This document shows positions 25,098 to 33,448 of a stretch of 64,000 nucleotides of DNA, piece by piece. Under the pieces are notes generated by a model. It was not told the origin of the DNA. It worked only from the letters and a program-made list of their open reading frames with translations, and did not search any database. Source of the DNA: Erysipelotrichaceae bacterium (GTDB lineage: Bacteria; Bacillota_I; Bacilli_A; Erysipelotrichales; Erysipelotrichaceae). A program made the translations under genes and the position numbers. The stretch is taken from the NCBI GenBank assembly GCA_017428765.1, contig JAFRQF010000034.1, positions 17,913 to 81,912 on the forward strand, in the 5' to 3' direction. Each line of letters opens with the position of its first letter. Position 1 is the first letter of the stretch.

Positions 25098-25126
25098 AAG
25101 AAGAAGCTAATCCTCAGCTTCTTCTT
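25098..25126. terminator. Bidirectional terminator between the FGGY kinase gene and jag
   Basis: Perfect 11-base arms AAGAAGAAGCT/AGCTTCTTCTT enclose a seven-base loop between convergent genes. Confidence 0.85.
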
Positions 25127-25760
25127 TCTTTTCCGGAGAATATTTGATGCACAGATGTCTCTTGTTTCCTTCACCGATGGAAACGGTAGTGACATTCTTG
25201 AAATCCTGCAGATACTGATGGATGACCTTTCTTTCATCGTTAGGCATCGGATCGAGTTCGCAGTCGATATGGGTCTTGGCTACGTTGATCGCCTCTCTTC
25301 TGGCGATGGCCTTGACCTTTTTATATCTGTCTTCTTTGTAATGATTGACATCGACGATCAGGTTGATGCGCTTTTTGAATGTCGCATTGACTGCCGCCTT
25401 GAGGACTGTGGAGATCGCTCTTAATGTCTGACCGTTCTTACCGATGATGATGGCATTGTTTTCGGCATCGAGTATGACACGGTAAAGGAGTTCTTCTTCC
25501 TTATCCTTATCTTTTTCAACGATGATCTCGATCGCTACGCCCTGATTGAGTTCAGTGAAGTAAGCACCGAGATAATCGAAGATGAATTCTTTGACATCTT
25601 TGGAAGTGAAAGCTTCGATGGTGATCGACTTGTGCAAGCCGAAGATGCCGCCCTTTTCTTCTTCCAGAACATTGTAAGTGATATCCTGGACCTGGCATCC
25701 CTGATCGGCCGCGATGGAGTTCAGCACTTCGTCGAGTGTTCTTCCGGTATACTGTTTCAT
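25107..25760 (-). CDS. jag: RNA-binding protein KhpB (Jag/EloR)
   Basis: The 217-residue protein has the Jag_N domain (MKQYTGRTLDEVLNSIAADQ with EKGGIFGLH), a type II KH domain (NNAIIIGKNGQTLRAIS) and an R3H domain (DPMPNDERKVIHQYLQ followed by SIGEGNKRHLCI). KhpB binds RNA together with KhpA and influences cell elongation in streptococci. It follows yidC at a two-base gap, the usual Firmicute order rpmH-rnpA-yidC-jag. Confidence 0.95.
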   Translation of the reverse strand: MKQYTGRTLDEVLNSIAADQGCQVQDITYNVLEEEKGGIFGLHKSITIEAFTSKDVKEFIFDYLGAYFTELNQGVAIEIIVEKDKDKEEELLYRVILDAENNAIIIGKNGQTLRAISTVLKAAVNATFKKRINLIVDVNHYKEDRYKKVKAIARREAINVAKTHIDCELDPMPNDERKVIHQYLQDFKNVTTVSIGEGNKRHLCIKYSPEKKEEAED

Positions 25761-25762
25761 TC

Positions 25763-26599
25763 TTATGCCTCCTTGTGAGTCATCTTATCGATGACAACTG
25801 TCTTGGCGATATTGACGATCGATGAGATGCAGTAATAAAGTGACACGGCAGTCGGAATGGAGAACATCGCTACAGCGACCATCGCCAGCATACCATATGT
25901 CATTGCCTGATTCTGCTGTTCAGGCTTCTTGTAAGTTTTGTGATGCTTATCCGCTTCTTCCTTGCCGCGCTTCTCAGCGATCCACTGCGGGATCTTGATC
26001 GAGATGAACTGGCAAGCGACCATCAGCACGAAGATCACTACGCAGACCCATTTGCCTGCCGGGATGGCCTGCGAAGGAGATAAGGACAGGCTTGCACCCA
26101 TGAATGTTGCGTTGGCGACCGCATACGATCTTCTGACGGCATTGTACATACCGATCAGGAGCGGGAACTGGATGAATGTGGAAGCTAATGAACCAAGCGG
26201 ATTGATGCCGTACTTGTTGTAGAGCTGCTGCATCTCCATAGCCATACGCTGCTGGGACATCTCGTCGCTCCTGCCTTCGTACTTGGCCTGGATCTTCTGC
26301 AGTTCCGGCTGGATCTCCTGCATCTTCTGCATCGCGATGTTGGACTTGAACGTGAATGCCAGAACGATGGCGTTGAGCACGATCGTGACGACTGTGACCG
26401 CCATGAAGATGCCGATCTTCGGTGTCAGCCAGTTGATGGCCTGGGAAAGCGGATAGGTAATGATCGCGGACAGGAAGCCGTCGTTCATTGCCTCCGAGAA
26501 AGTTGTATCTAACGTTATAAGCTCGGTCGATGTTGAACAGCCTGTTAACAGCAACGCTAAAGCTATAAGCGATAAAATCAGTTTTAAGCGTTTATTCAT
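25763..26599 (-). CDS. yidC: YidC/Oxa1 family membrane protein insertase
   Basis: The 278-residue protein has a lipoprotein signal peptide with lipobox LLTGC (Cys 21), then the insertase core with about five membrane segments: QAINWLTPKIGIFMAVTV, the charged hairpin KSNIAMQKMQEIQPELQKIQ, NPLGSLASTFIQFPLLIGMY and ISSIVNIAKTVVI. The cytoplasmic tail is short. It inserts membrane proteins alone or with Sec. Confidence 0.95.
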   Translation of the reverse strand: MNKRLKLILSLIALALLLTGCSTSTELITLDTTFSEAMNDGFLSAIITYPLSQAINWLTPKIGIFMAVTVVTIVLNAIVLAFTFKSNIAMQKMQEIQPELQKIQAKYEGRSDEMSQQRMAMEMQQLYNKYGINPLGSLASTFIQFPLLIGMYNAVRRSYAVANATFMGASLSLSPSQAIPAGKWVCVVIFVLMVACQFISIKIPQWIAEKRGKEEADKHHKTYKKPEQQNQAMTYGMLAMVAVAMFSIPTAVSLYYCISSIVNIAKTVVIDKMTHKEA

Positions 26600-26622
26600 A
26601 GTGAACTCCTCATTTCATACTG

Positions 26623-26952
26623 TTATATTATAGCTTTTTTAAGCGCTATTTCCAAATCATTTTTATTCTCGGAAAAAGCCCTGTTTACATAGGGTTTTCT
26701 GACGATGATGATGAGATCTTTCGGGCAGGTTTCAAAGTCGATCAGCGACCTCACCATTTCCCTCACCTGACGTTTGATCCTGTTTCGTTCCACGGCATTG
26801 CCGAGCTTCTTGGACACCGAGATGCCCACTCTGGCATTCTCCTTGGCCCGATCGGAAGAATAGACGACAAAAAAGGCATTTGCCGTACTCTTCTTTCTGG
26901 AAATGATCGATGAGAATTCTTCGCTTTTTCTGACCCGATATAATTTTTTCAT
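26623..26952 (-). CDS. rnpA: Ribonuclease P protein component
   Basis: The 109-residue basic protein has the RNR signature GNAVERNRIKRQVRE near residue 53 and ARVGISVSKKLG just before it. It binds RNase P RNA for tRNA 5' maturation. The likely ribosome site AGGTGG (26965-26970) is 12 bases from the ATG and lies in the 3' arm of a hairpin. Confidence 0.96.
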   Translation of the reverse strand: MKKLYRVRKSEEFSSIISRKKSTANAFFVVYSSDRAKENARVGISVSKKLGNAVERNRIKRQVREMVRSLIDFETCPKDLIIIVRKPYVNRAFSENKNDLEIALKKAII

Positions 26953-26958
26953 AAAAAT

Positions 26959-26983
26959 TAAAAGCCACCTAAGTGACTTTAAA
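26959..26983 (-). promoter_or_regulatory. Hairpin between rpmH and rnpA covering the rnpA ribosome site
   Basis: On the minus strand AAAGTCAC-TTAG-GTGGCTTT (one G-T pair) is followed by T-rich sequence reaching the rnpA start. It includes the rpmH stop codon and the rnpA AGGTGG, so it may act as an attenuator or hold back rnpA translation relative to the abundant L34. Confidence 0.6.
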
Positions 26984-27119
26984 CGGATAATACCTTTCTT
27001 CCTTTAGCACGACGTCTTGACAGCACCTTGCGTCCGCCGACTGTCTTCATTCTGGCTCTGAAACCATGAACGTTCTGACGTCTTCTTTTGCTTGGTTGAT
27101 ACGTTCTTTTTGTTGACAT
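26979..27119 (-). CDS. rpmH: 50S ribosomal protein L34
   Basis: The 46-residue basic protein reads [20 protein letters not shown] and ends [11 protein letters not shown], a canonical L34. AAAGGTGG six bases upstream of the ATG marks the start. It begins the rpmH-rnpA-yidC-jag operon; dnaA, its usual divergent neighbour, is not present. Confidence 0.98.
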   Translation of the reverse strand: MSTKRTYQPSKRRRQNVHGFRARMKTVGGRKVLSRRRAKGRKVLSV

Positions 27120-27149
27120 AATAAGCCACCTTTCTCAAAATACTATTCA

Positions 27150-27179
27150 ATTTTAGTCCAAAGGGGGAAGAAATGTCAA
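27150..27179 (-). promoter_or_regulatory. Promoter of the rpmH operon
   Basis: On the minus strand a perfect TTGACA (27174-27179) and TAAAAT (27150-27155) are 18 bases apart; the leader to rpmH is about 25 bases. Confidence 0.75.
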
Positions 27180-27202
27180 TACGAGCCGGACAAGTGTACC
27201 GA

Positions 27203-28729
27203 CTAATTCAGAAGTTTTTTATTGATCCTGCGGGCGATCGCGTTGCACGAAGTCCCGAGCTCAAAAGTCAGACCGTTCCTTGTCTCGACCACCTTGCGTA
27301 TACCGATGTCCTGTATCCTTTCATAAGAGATCTTTTCCGGATCACGGATATAGACGTTGAGCTTGAAAAGGCCCGAACCGGCATTGATGATGTTGTCCTT
27401 GCCGCCGGCCACTTCGATGATATCGTTGATGATATCTTCGCCATTCCCTGTCCTGACAAAGTCAAAGGCCAGATAGCGGTAGTAGAACAGTGTCATCAGA
27501 AACATCACCGCAAAAGCACCAGCGCCCACCAAAAGGATGGTGCGGATCGACGGGATCAGAGAAGCATTCCGGATATTGATGATGAAATCCGCAAAGCTTC
27601 CCGGCATGGCGATGACCGTATTGGAGATACGGCTCGAGAAGCCCAGGAAGGCCTCGAAGCTGACCAGGATGCCGGAAGACACGCCGACGATCACCAGATA
27701 GATCGCAAGCAGCGCCGGTGAAGTCGCAAACATCAGCAGTTCCGTCGGCAAAGGATTGCCGGCTGCGATGGACAGGATGATGATGAACAGGAATTCAAAC
27801 AGCAGGATATTGCGGTCGGTCCTGTCCGACATGGAGAACAAGGTCCCCAGGTAGAAGGCCGGGATGATGAACATGTTGATCACATAGAACGGCGTGATGA
27901 ACCTGCCGGCACCGATATAGGATGCACTGGAATCCTTGATGTAAGTCCAGATATTGACATCGCCCAGAACGCTCTGGCCGGTCACCGTGTTGGAGAAGGA
28001 TCCGCCGGCGGAAGTATACCAGAACGGATAACGGATGATGTTTCCAAGTCCCAGGATCGACAGCACTCTGTCCAGGATCGAATACATGCCGATCTTCATC
28101 GGATCGAGCAGGTCGGAACCGATGAAAGCGATCGCTCTTTGTATGTACGTATACAGATACGGGAAGCTGTAGGAGACCGCAATGCCCAATACGAAACAGA
28201 AGACGGAGTTATAGATGATGCCTGCCGTGTCTCTGGCAAAGATATTGGACAGAGAATACGGGCCTCTGTGTCTGGAGAAGATGAAGGCCGCCCTGGTCGC
28301 ATAGGCGACAAGGAAAGAACCGATCATGCCGGTCTCCAGCGGAAGCCTGCTTCCGGAGGTCATATTGAAAATGGAATTGATGCCATGGCCCGTCGCATAT
28401 GCCTGCGCATTGAGGGTCTGCGTCGAGAACAGCATCGTCGTCACGACGAATGTGAAGTAGCCCACCAGCGCCAGGATGACAGGCGAGGCGTTGTTGGCCT
28501 TCTTACATACGATATTCAGCATGAAGATCAGCGGCAGATTCATGATCGTCAGTTCGCCGATCTTCAGTAAAAGTTCCGCGAGAAACAGAATGATGGAAGA
28601 ACGGAAAGTATAGAAGACATTGACGCTCTCATTCTGGATCAGGAAACCTACCGCAACACAAATAAAGCCGAAATAGGCAACTCTGATCGGTGTCTTACAG
28701 CTTTCATAGAAATTCATCATCTTTTTCAT
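27203..28729 (-). CDS. PTS glucose-family EIIC permease with a degenerate EIIB domain
   Basis: The 508-residue protein has about ten membrane segments of a GLC-family EIIC, with TSGSRLPLETGMIGSF and IAAGNPLPTELLMFA (the conserved sugar-site NPxPTE-like loop). Residues 435-508 follow the EIIB pattern (EVAGGKDNIINAGSGLFKLN), but the phosphorylated Cys of the usual CxTRLR motif is replaced in NAGSGLFKL. Phosphotransfer by its own EIIB is therefore unlikely. A TAAAAT box ends six bases before the ATG with no ribosome site. It may be a transporter served by another EIIB or a sensor. Confidence 0.85.
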   Translation of the reverse strand: MKKMMNFYESCKTPIRVAYFGFICVAVGFLIQNESVNVFYTFRSSIILFLAELLLKIGELTIMNLPLIFMLNIVCKKANNASPVILALVGYFTFVVTTMLFSTQTLNAQAYATGHGINSIFNMTSGSRLPLETGMIGSFLVAYATRAAFIFSRHRGPYSLSNIFARDTAGIIYNSVFCFVLGIAVSYSFPYLYTYIQRAIAFIGSDLLDPMKIGMYSILDRVLSILGLGNIIRYPFWYTSAGGSFSNTVTGQSVLGDVNIWTYIKDSSASYIGAGRFITPFYVINMFIIPAFYLGTLFSMSDRTDRNILLFEFLFIIILSIAAGNPLPTELLMFATSPALLAIYLVIVGVSSGILVSFEAFLGFSSRISNTVIAMPGSFADFIINIRNASLIPSIRTILLVGAGAFAVMFLMTLFYYRYLAFDFVRTGNGEDIINDIIEVAGGKDNIINAGSGLFKLNVYIRDPEKISYERIQDIGIRKVVETRNGLTFELGTSCNAIARRINKKLLN

Positions 28730-28779
28730 AAAACCATTTTACTACAAATCTGTCATATAATTAAAAAGAGGTGTCCGCC

Positions 28780-29307
28780 ATGAAAGCTATGATCATCGTC
28801 AATAACGGTCTTGAGGAATGCGAAGCATTGATCACTTACGACCTTCTTTACAGAGCTGGGATACAGATCGACCTGGTCGGTTTTACGCAAGAGATCCTAT
28901 CTTCCCACAACGTCTGTTTCAAAGCGCATAAGCTGATCGATGATATCGATCCTTCAGATTATGACTGTCTCATCCTGCCCGGCGGCATGCCCGGGACAAA
29001 GAATCTGGAAAGTGATGAACGCGTACAGAAACTGATCGATCTTTTCGTTCAAAGCGACCGCTATATCGCGGCGATCTGTGCGGCGCCATCCATCCTGATC
29101 CACAAGGGGCTTCTTAAAAACGAACGTTTCGTCTGCTTCCCGGGTTTTGAATCCGGTCTTACTCCGGCGCAAGAAAAAGCTTATAAAGACGGAAAGTTCA
29201 TTACCGGCAAAGGACTTGGTGCAGCCTTTGAATTCTCTTACGAGATCATCAAAGCACTGCTGGATGAAAAGACCGCCAAAGAAGTCCTCGCCAAGATCCA
29301 GTACTGA
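28780..29307 (+). CDS. DJ-1/PfpI family protein
   Basis: The 175-residue protein has the flavodoxin-like DJ-1 fold with the nucleophile elbow AAICAAPSIL (Cys near residue 103), the conserved early Glu in NGLEECEALI and LILPGGMPGTKNL. Members include glyoxalase-like, chaperone and deglycase-type proteins; the exact activity is open. GAGG seven bases before 28780 supports ATG over the GTG at 28771. A TATAAT at 28756-28761 is the likely -10 box. Confidence 0.9.
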   Translation: MKAMIIVNNGLEECEALITYDLLYRAGIQIDLVGFTQEILSSHNVCFKAHKLIDDIDPSDYDCLILPGGMPGTKNLESDERVQKLIDLFVQSDRYIAAICAAPSILIHKGLLKNERFVCFPGFESGLTPAQEKAYKDGKFITGKGLGAAFEFSYEIIKALLDEKTAKEVLAKIQY

Positions 29308-29341
29308 TCTTTACGGGACGGAGCTCAATAAATCACTGTAT

Positions 29342-29368
29342 GAAAAGATCTCATCGATCTTTTCTTTT
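29342..29368 (+). terminator. Terminator of the DJ-1 gene
   Basis: GAAAAGATC (29342-29350) and GATCTTTTC (29356-29364) with a TCATC loop, then TTTT. Confidence 0.8.
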
Positions 29369-29405
29369 ATCCCTTCATACTGCAATCGATAAAAAAGGTA
29401 GAGAT

Positions 29406-30581
29406 ATGAATACAAAACAATTCACGGATATGTATTACATCGATCGGAAGAAAAACGATTCCGTCAAGTGGCAAAGAGGCGTCAAGATGGATTGCCTGCC
29501 GATGTGGATCGCCGACATGGATTTCAAAGGCGATCAGAAAGTCATCGATTCCATAAAAGAATTCATCGAAAAAGGTGACTACGGATACGCCAACCTGCCC
29601 AAAGACTATTATGATGTCCTCATCGATTTCCACCGGAAAAGACATGGCATCGAATACAAGCCGGAATGGATCCGTTTCACCAAAGGCGCCATCGATGCGA
29701 TGTATCAGGTCATCTACTCCCTCACCGAACCGAAGGACGGTATCATGATCTCGACACCGGCCTATCCGCCTTTTTATTCCACCGTCAAAGAAAGCGGAAG
29801 GAAGCTCTATACTACGAAGATGATCGATAGCGGAGGCTATTTTACCTTCGACTACAAAGACATCGAAGCCAGATTCAGAAAAGGAAAGATCTCGATGTTC
29901 ATCCTGTGTTCGCCGCACAACCCTTTAGGCAGGGTCTTCAAGAAAGGCGAACTGGAAGAACTCTTCGAACTGTGTAAGAAATATGATGTGCTGGTATTGG
30001 CCGACGAGGTCCATTGCGACATCATCATGCCCGACCAGGAATTCTATCCGGCACTTTCCTTTAAGAAATACCGCAGAAACATCGTATCCATCTGTGCGGC
30101 TGCCAAAAGCTTCTCACTGGCCGTATTCTCTCATTGCCACGTGATCATTCCCGATCCTGCCCTTCGCAAGAAGTTCATCGCCTACCAAAGACACACCCAC
30201 ACCGGCAGTGTCAATGTCTTCAACGCCTTATCCACCTACTATTCCTATAAGTATGGAAGTGAATGGCTGGATGGTGTGATCGATGTGATCTATGAGAATT
30301 ACAGCTATTTCCGAAAGGAACTTTCTCCATATTATGAGATGACGAATCTCGAAGGGACCTATCTGCTTTTTGTCAACATCGCGCCTTACAACAAGGACAG
30401 AACAGCCTTTGATACTCTGGTCAGCGAATGTAAGATCCTGGCCAACGCCGGCGAAAGCTTTGGCGAAGAGTATTCTTCCTGGGTCCGGATCAATCTCGCC
30501 ACATCGCCTGCCAATATAAGAAAAGCGGTGCGCAGTTTGAAAAAACTCGCAAAAGAAAAACAGGACCAAGCCTGTTCATAG
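29406..30581 (+). CDS. PatB/MalY-type PLP aminotransferase (cystathionine beta-lyase-like)
   Basis: The 391-residue fold-type I PLP enzyme shows CLPMWIADMDFKG at the N-terminus, STPAYPPFYSTVKESGR, LCSPHNPLGRVF, LADEVHCDI and the Schiff-base lysine in AAAKSFSLAVF, with WVRINLATSP (carboxylate-binding Arg) at the end. This pattern is that of C-S lyases such as PatB and MalY, which split cystathionine or cysteine. It overlaps the convergent gene by six bases. Confidence 0.9.
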   Translation: MNTKQFTDMYYIDRKKNDSVKWQRGVKMDCLPMWIADMDFKGDQKVIDSIKEFIEKGDYGYANLPKDYYDVLIDFHRKRHGIEYKPEWIRFTKGAIDAMYQVIYSLTEPKDGIMISTPAYPPFYSTVKESGRKLYTTKMIDSGGYFTFDYKDIEARFRKGKISMFILCSPHNPLGRVFKKGELEELFELCKKYDVLVLADEVHCDIIMPDQEFYPALSFKKYRRNIVSICAAAKSFSLAVFSHCHVIIPDPALRKKFIAYQRHTHTGSVNVFNALSTYYSYKYGSEWLDGVIDVIYENYSYFRKELSPYYEMTNLEGTYLLFVNIAPYNKDRTAFDTLVSECKILANAGESFGEEYSSWVRINLATSPANIRKAVRSLKKLAKEKQDQACS

Positions 30582-31610
30582 TTTCAGAAATACTGCCGCA
30601 TTGTCGCAGATCAGCGGTGCATTGTAATAGAAGGCCGTATGTTCGATCAGGTGGAATAAAGCCGCCGTCGCATCGATCAGGTCTTCTTTTTTATCATGCA
30701 GAGAACAATAACCGATGCACACCAGTCTGAGCAAGCCATAGGTCAGGCAAAGACCTTTGTATACCGAAGTCCTGTCTGCCCTCTTGTCGACGAATGGGAA
30801 ACACTCATAGATCATCGAATTGTTGATCAGCCTTTCAAAGAAAGGCATCCAGTCAGGATATCTTTTTTCAAATCCTTCCTTATCCTTTTCATAAAGTTCT
30901 TTATCTTTTTCATAGCGCTCATACACTTCCATGGCGATCTGTCCGAACAGGTTGTTCTGTCCGATGAAACGCTTTAAAAGCTTCAGTCCTTCGGGAAGCG
31001 GATCGATATCTTCATGATAGTCTTTCGAAAATTCCTTTTCATTGATGATCTTACAGATATCGGAGATACTCTGGCAAAGCGAAGTCGTATGGTCTTTGAT
31101 CAGTTCCTGAAATAAGAGGATCTGTTCGCCTTCTTCTTCTCCGATCTCATAGAAAAGCTCATTCTCCGCTTCCATTTCGATACTGATGATATGAAGATCC
31201 TTTCTTTCATATAACATCTCGATGATCCTTTCGCAGGAGCTGGAACAGGAAGCGACATTGTGTACACCGACTTTCTTGAGCGAACGCGGATACAGCTTGC
31301 AGACTTTCGGAAGATAGCCTTCCCCTTTCTCGGCATGCAGGGAACAAAGCCCCTTCTCCTGGATCGGACACTGACCCAGCCAATTGAACGAGACATAGCG
31401 GTAGACATCATCATTCACCGTTTCCGGGACCACAAAAGCACTCTGCACTCTGCGGTTGAGATCTTCGGAACATTCCATCGTGATCAGTTTCTGGTATTCC
31501 TTCTTACTGACAGGGATACGCCAAGTGCTGCAGCAGGTATGGCGGCATTTATCGGCCTTGCAGGAAAATTCAGGATAATAATCAGGTGTGAACCATTCTT
31601 CTTTTTTCAT
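30576..31610 (-). CDS. FliB-like cysteine-cluster protein (flagellin lysine-N-methylase family)
   Basis: The 344-residue protein has an N-terminal cysteine cluster FSCKADKCRHTCCSTWRIPV, then GQCPIQEKGLCSLH and LPKVCKLYPR, ASCSSSCERI, the pattern found in proteins annotated as flagellin lysine-N-methylase (FliB). The cysteines suggest a metal or Fe-S centre. No flagellar genes are in the window, so the methylase label should be treated with caution. A TATAAT-like box lies 12 bases before the ATG and no ribosome site is visible. Confidence 0.8.
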   Translation of the reverse strand: MKKEEWFTPDYYPEFSCKADKCRHTCCSTWRIPVSKKEYQKLITMECSEDLNRRVQSAFVVPETVNDDVYRYVSFNWLGQCPIQEKGLCSLHAEKGEGYLPKVCKLYPRSLKKVGVHNVASCSSSCERIIEMLYERKDLHIISIEMEAENELFYEIGEEEGEQILLFQELIKDHTTSLCQSISDICKIINEKEFSKDYHEDIDPLPEGLKLLKRFIGQNNLFGQIAMEVYERYEKDKELYEKDKEGFEKRYPDWMPFFERLINNSMIYECFPFVDKRADRTSVYKGLCLTYGLLRLVCIGYCSLHDKKEDLIDATAALFHLIEHTAFYYNAPLICDNAAVFLKL

Positions 31611-31652
31611 TTTTTTAAGATGATTATATATTTCGGAAAATCAATTTTCAAC

Positions 31653-31680
31653 TAAAAAAGAGCTGCTATTCGCAACCCTT
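31653..31680 (-). terminator. Terminator of the ABC-VOC-BtpA operon
   Basis: On the minus strand AAGGGTTGC-GAATA-GCAGCTCTT (two G-T pairs) is followed by TTTT. Confidence 0.7.
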
Positions 31681-31712
31681 TGTCAGACTATGCAATATAT
31701 TTTTCAGAGAAA

Positions 31713-32492
31713 TCAGTACTTGCTTCTTACAACTTCCATGAATTCTTTGACTTTCGCAGGATCGATGCGATCGCCTGTTTTGAATCCGCGGCCTACAATG
31801 ACCGCATCCGCATATTCAAAATAATCAAGTACATTGTTTGCTTTGACTCCGGAACCGACGATGATCGGGAAATCGCCAATATCTTCTCTCATCGCTTTGA
31901 CATCTTCCACTGTGATCCTTTTCGCCTGATCGTTCTCGGTTACGATGATCGCATTGGAATCATGTCCCATGGCGTTATGCGCGAGTTCATTGATCGGAAC
32001 ATCCGGATTGCCATAAGTTTCCTGGGTACGGACATCGGTAAAAAGCATGACGTCTGCTGGATAATCTTTCATTACCTTTGATAACGGTGTGGAACAGGCA
32101 GGAATATAGCCAAAGGAACCGCCTCGGTTATCTACAAAAGCCTCCAAACGGATAAAATCCGCATTGACTGCCCAAGCCATGATCCACTCCTGCTGCCATG
32201 CGTTCATTTCTATATTGACGCCGAACGGGATCGGACAAAGATCTCTGATTTTGGATGCAACTGCCGTCATCAGAGTATAAGATTCCATAGGGATCTCATC
32301 CGCGTATTGCGGCCAGTCATTGAAATTCTCCAGCATGATCGCATCGACACCGCAGTCGATCAGAGTTTTGGCATCTTCCAGCGCAAACTGAACGATCTCA
32401 TCTTTATTTCCTTTATAAGCCGCATTCGACGGCAACGGAAGCAGATGGACCATACCGATTACTTTTTTCTTCCCGTCAAAAAATTCTTTCAC
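31713..32492 (-). CDS. BtpA/SgcQ family TIM-barrel protein (copy 1)
   Basis: The 259-residue protein reads KKVIGMVHLLPLPSNAAYKG, CGVDAIMLENFNDWP, IPFGVNIEMNAWQQEWIMAW and PIIVGSGVKANNVLDYFEYA with VGRGFKTG at the end, the standard BtpA/SgcQ order. The GSGV and GRGFK loops look like a phosphate site of a TIM barrel. A GTG start has AAGGAG eight bases upstream. BtpA is linked to photosystem I in cyanobacteria and SgcQ to a sugar PTS operon in enterobacteria; no activity is established. It is the last gene of the operon and about 40 per cent-like by eye to copy 2. Confidence 0.88.
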   Translation of the reverse strand: MKEFFDGKKKVIGMVHLLPLPSNAAYKGNKDEIVQFALEDAKTLIDCGVDAIMLENFNDWPQYADEIPMESYTLMTAVASKIRDLCPIPFGVNIEMNAWQQEWIMAWAVNADFIRLEAFVDNRGGSFGYIPACSTPLSKVMKDYPADVMLFTDVRTQETYGNPDVPINELAHNAMGHDSNAIIVTENDQAKRITVEDVKAMREDIGDFPIIVGSGVKANNVLDYFEYADAVIVGRGFKTGDRIDPAKVKEFMEVVRSKY

Positions 32493-32505
32493 TTTTTCTT
32501 CTCCT

Positions 32506-32649
32506 TTAAATAATTGTCATGCCGCTATCGATGAGGATGTCGACTCCGTTGATATGACTGCCCGGTCACCGCACAGAAAATACAGCGTATCGGCGATCTT
32601 TCTGCCGATACCGTTACTTGCCCCGGTGACCACGCACTCTGTTTTTCAT
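32506..32649 (-). pseudogene. Deleted remnant of a short-chain dehydrogenase/reductase
   Basis: The ATG at 32649 overlaps the stop of the upstream BtpA gene (TAATG). After MKNRV a two-base loss shifts frame, then VVTGASNGIGRK (NAD-binding motif) is joined directly to IADTLYFLCGDRA, which belongs near the C-terminus of such enzymes. A one-base loss follows and the reading moves to SHINGVDILIDSGMTII and a stop. Some 200 internal residues including the catalytic YxxxK are missing. The two ends still match the family clearly, so the decay looks recent. The gene once stood between the two BtpA genes in the operon. Confidence 0.85.
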
Positions 32650-33437
32650 TATTTCAGTTTCTGCATCAACGATCTGACCCTTTGCTCATCGATCGGATTC
32701 ATCACATTTCCGTTTTCTTTAAATGAACTTCCGATGATCGCACCATCAGAAACCGCCATATAATCACATACCGTCTTTTCGTTGACACCGCTTCCTACGA
32801 CAACAGGGATATCACCTGCGATCTTTTTCATTTCCGCAACATCTTCCACCGATGGAGATTTTCCGGTCATTATACCGGTGCAGATCAAAGCGTCTGCTCC
32901 TCCCTCTATGATCGATTCGATAGTGAAATCAAGGGGCTGTTCAACGATCGCAAACGTATGTTTGACATTCACGTCAGCCAGGATCGCAATGTCTTTCGGA
33001 TATCTCGACTTGATCCTCATCAAAGCAGGGCCTGACGATATACAGACGCCGTTTGGTCCCATCCTGTTTTCTGCAAATACCTCTTCGCGAATGAAGTCAT
33101 AACCGCAGGAATATGCAATGGCCCATTCAGCTTCATAATTATTGAACTGCACATTGATCCCCATCGGCAGATCGCATTCTTTGCGCAGTCTTGCGGCAAT
33201 CGAAGCAAATGCGGTCGTGGTGATCAGCTCCTGGTCGGTAGCGTATGGAATATCGCCGAAGTTCTCAACGATGACAGCGTCCGCACCGCCGGCTTTCAAA
33301 GCGTTCAGATCTTTCAAGGCAGCATCATATACCTTTTCAAGATCTCCGCAATAGCCCGGTGCACCGGGCAGCGGTTTCAGATGGACCATGCCAATGACAG
33401 GCTTTGTATCGCCAAATATTTTTCTGAATAAATTCAT
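32649..33437 (-). CDS. BtpA/SgcQ family TIM-barrel protein (copy 2)
   Basis: The 262-residue protein has KPVIGMVHLKPLPGAPGYCG, GGADAVIVENFGDIPY, LPMGINVQFNNYEAEWAIAY, LADVNVKHTF and PVVVGSGVNEKTVCDYM with GSSFKENG at the end. It is a clear paralogue of copy 1 and keeps the probable phosphate-binding loops. Eleven bases separate it from the VOC gene. Two copies in one operon suggest that they form a heteromer or act on successive intermediates. Confidence 0.88.
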   Translation of the reverse strand: MNLFRKIFGDTKPVIGMVHLKPLPGAPGYCGDLEKVYDAALKDLNALKAGGADAVIVENFGDIPYATDQELITTTAFASIAARLRKECDLPMGINVQFNNYEAEWAIAYSCGYDFIREEVFAENRMGPNGVCISSGPALMRIKSRYPKDIAILADVNVKHTFAIVEQPLDFTIESIIEGGADALICTGIMTGKSPSVEDVAEMKKIAGDIPVVVGSGVNEKTVCDYMAVSDGAIIGSSFKENGNVMNPIDEQRVRSLMQKLK

Positions 33438-33448
33438 ATCCTTAGCCC

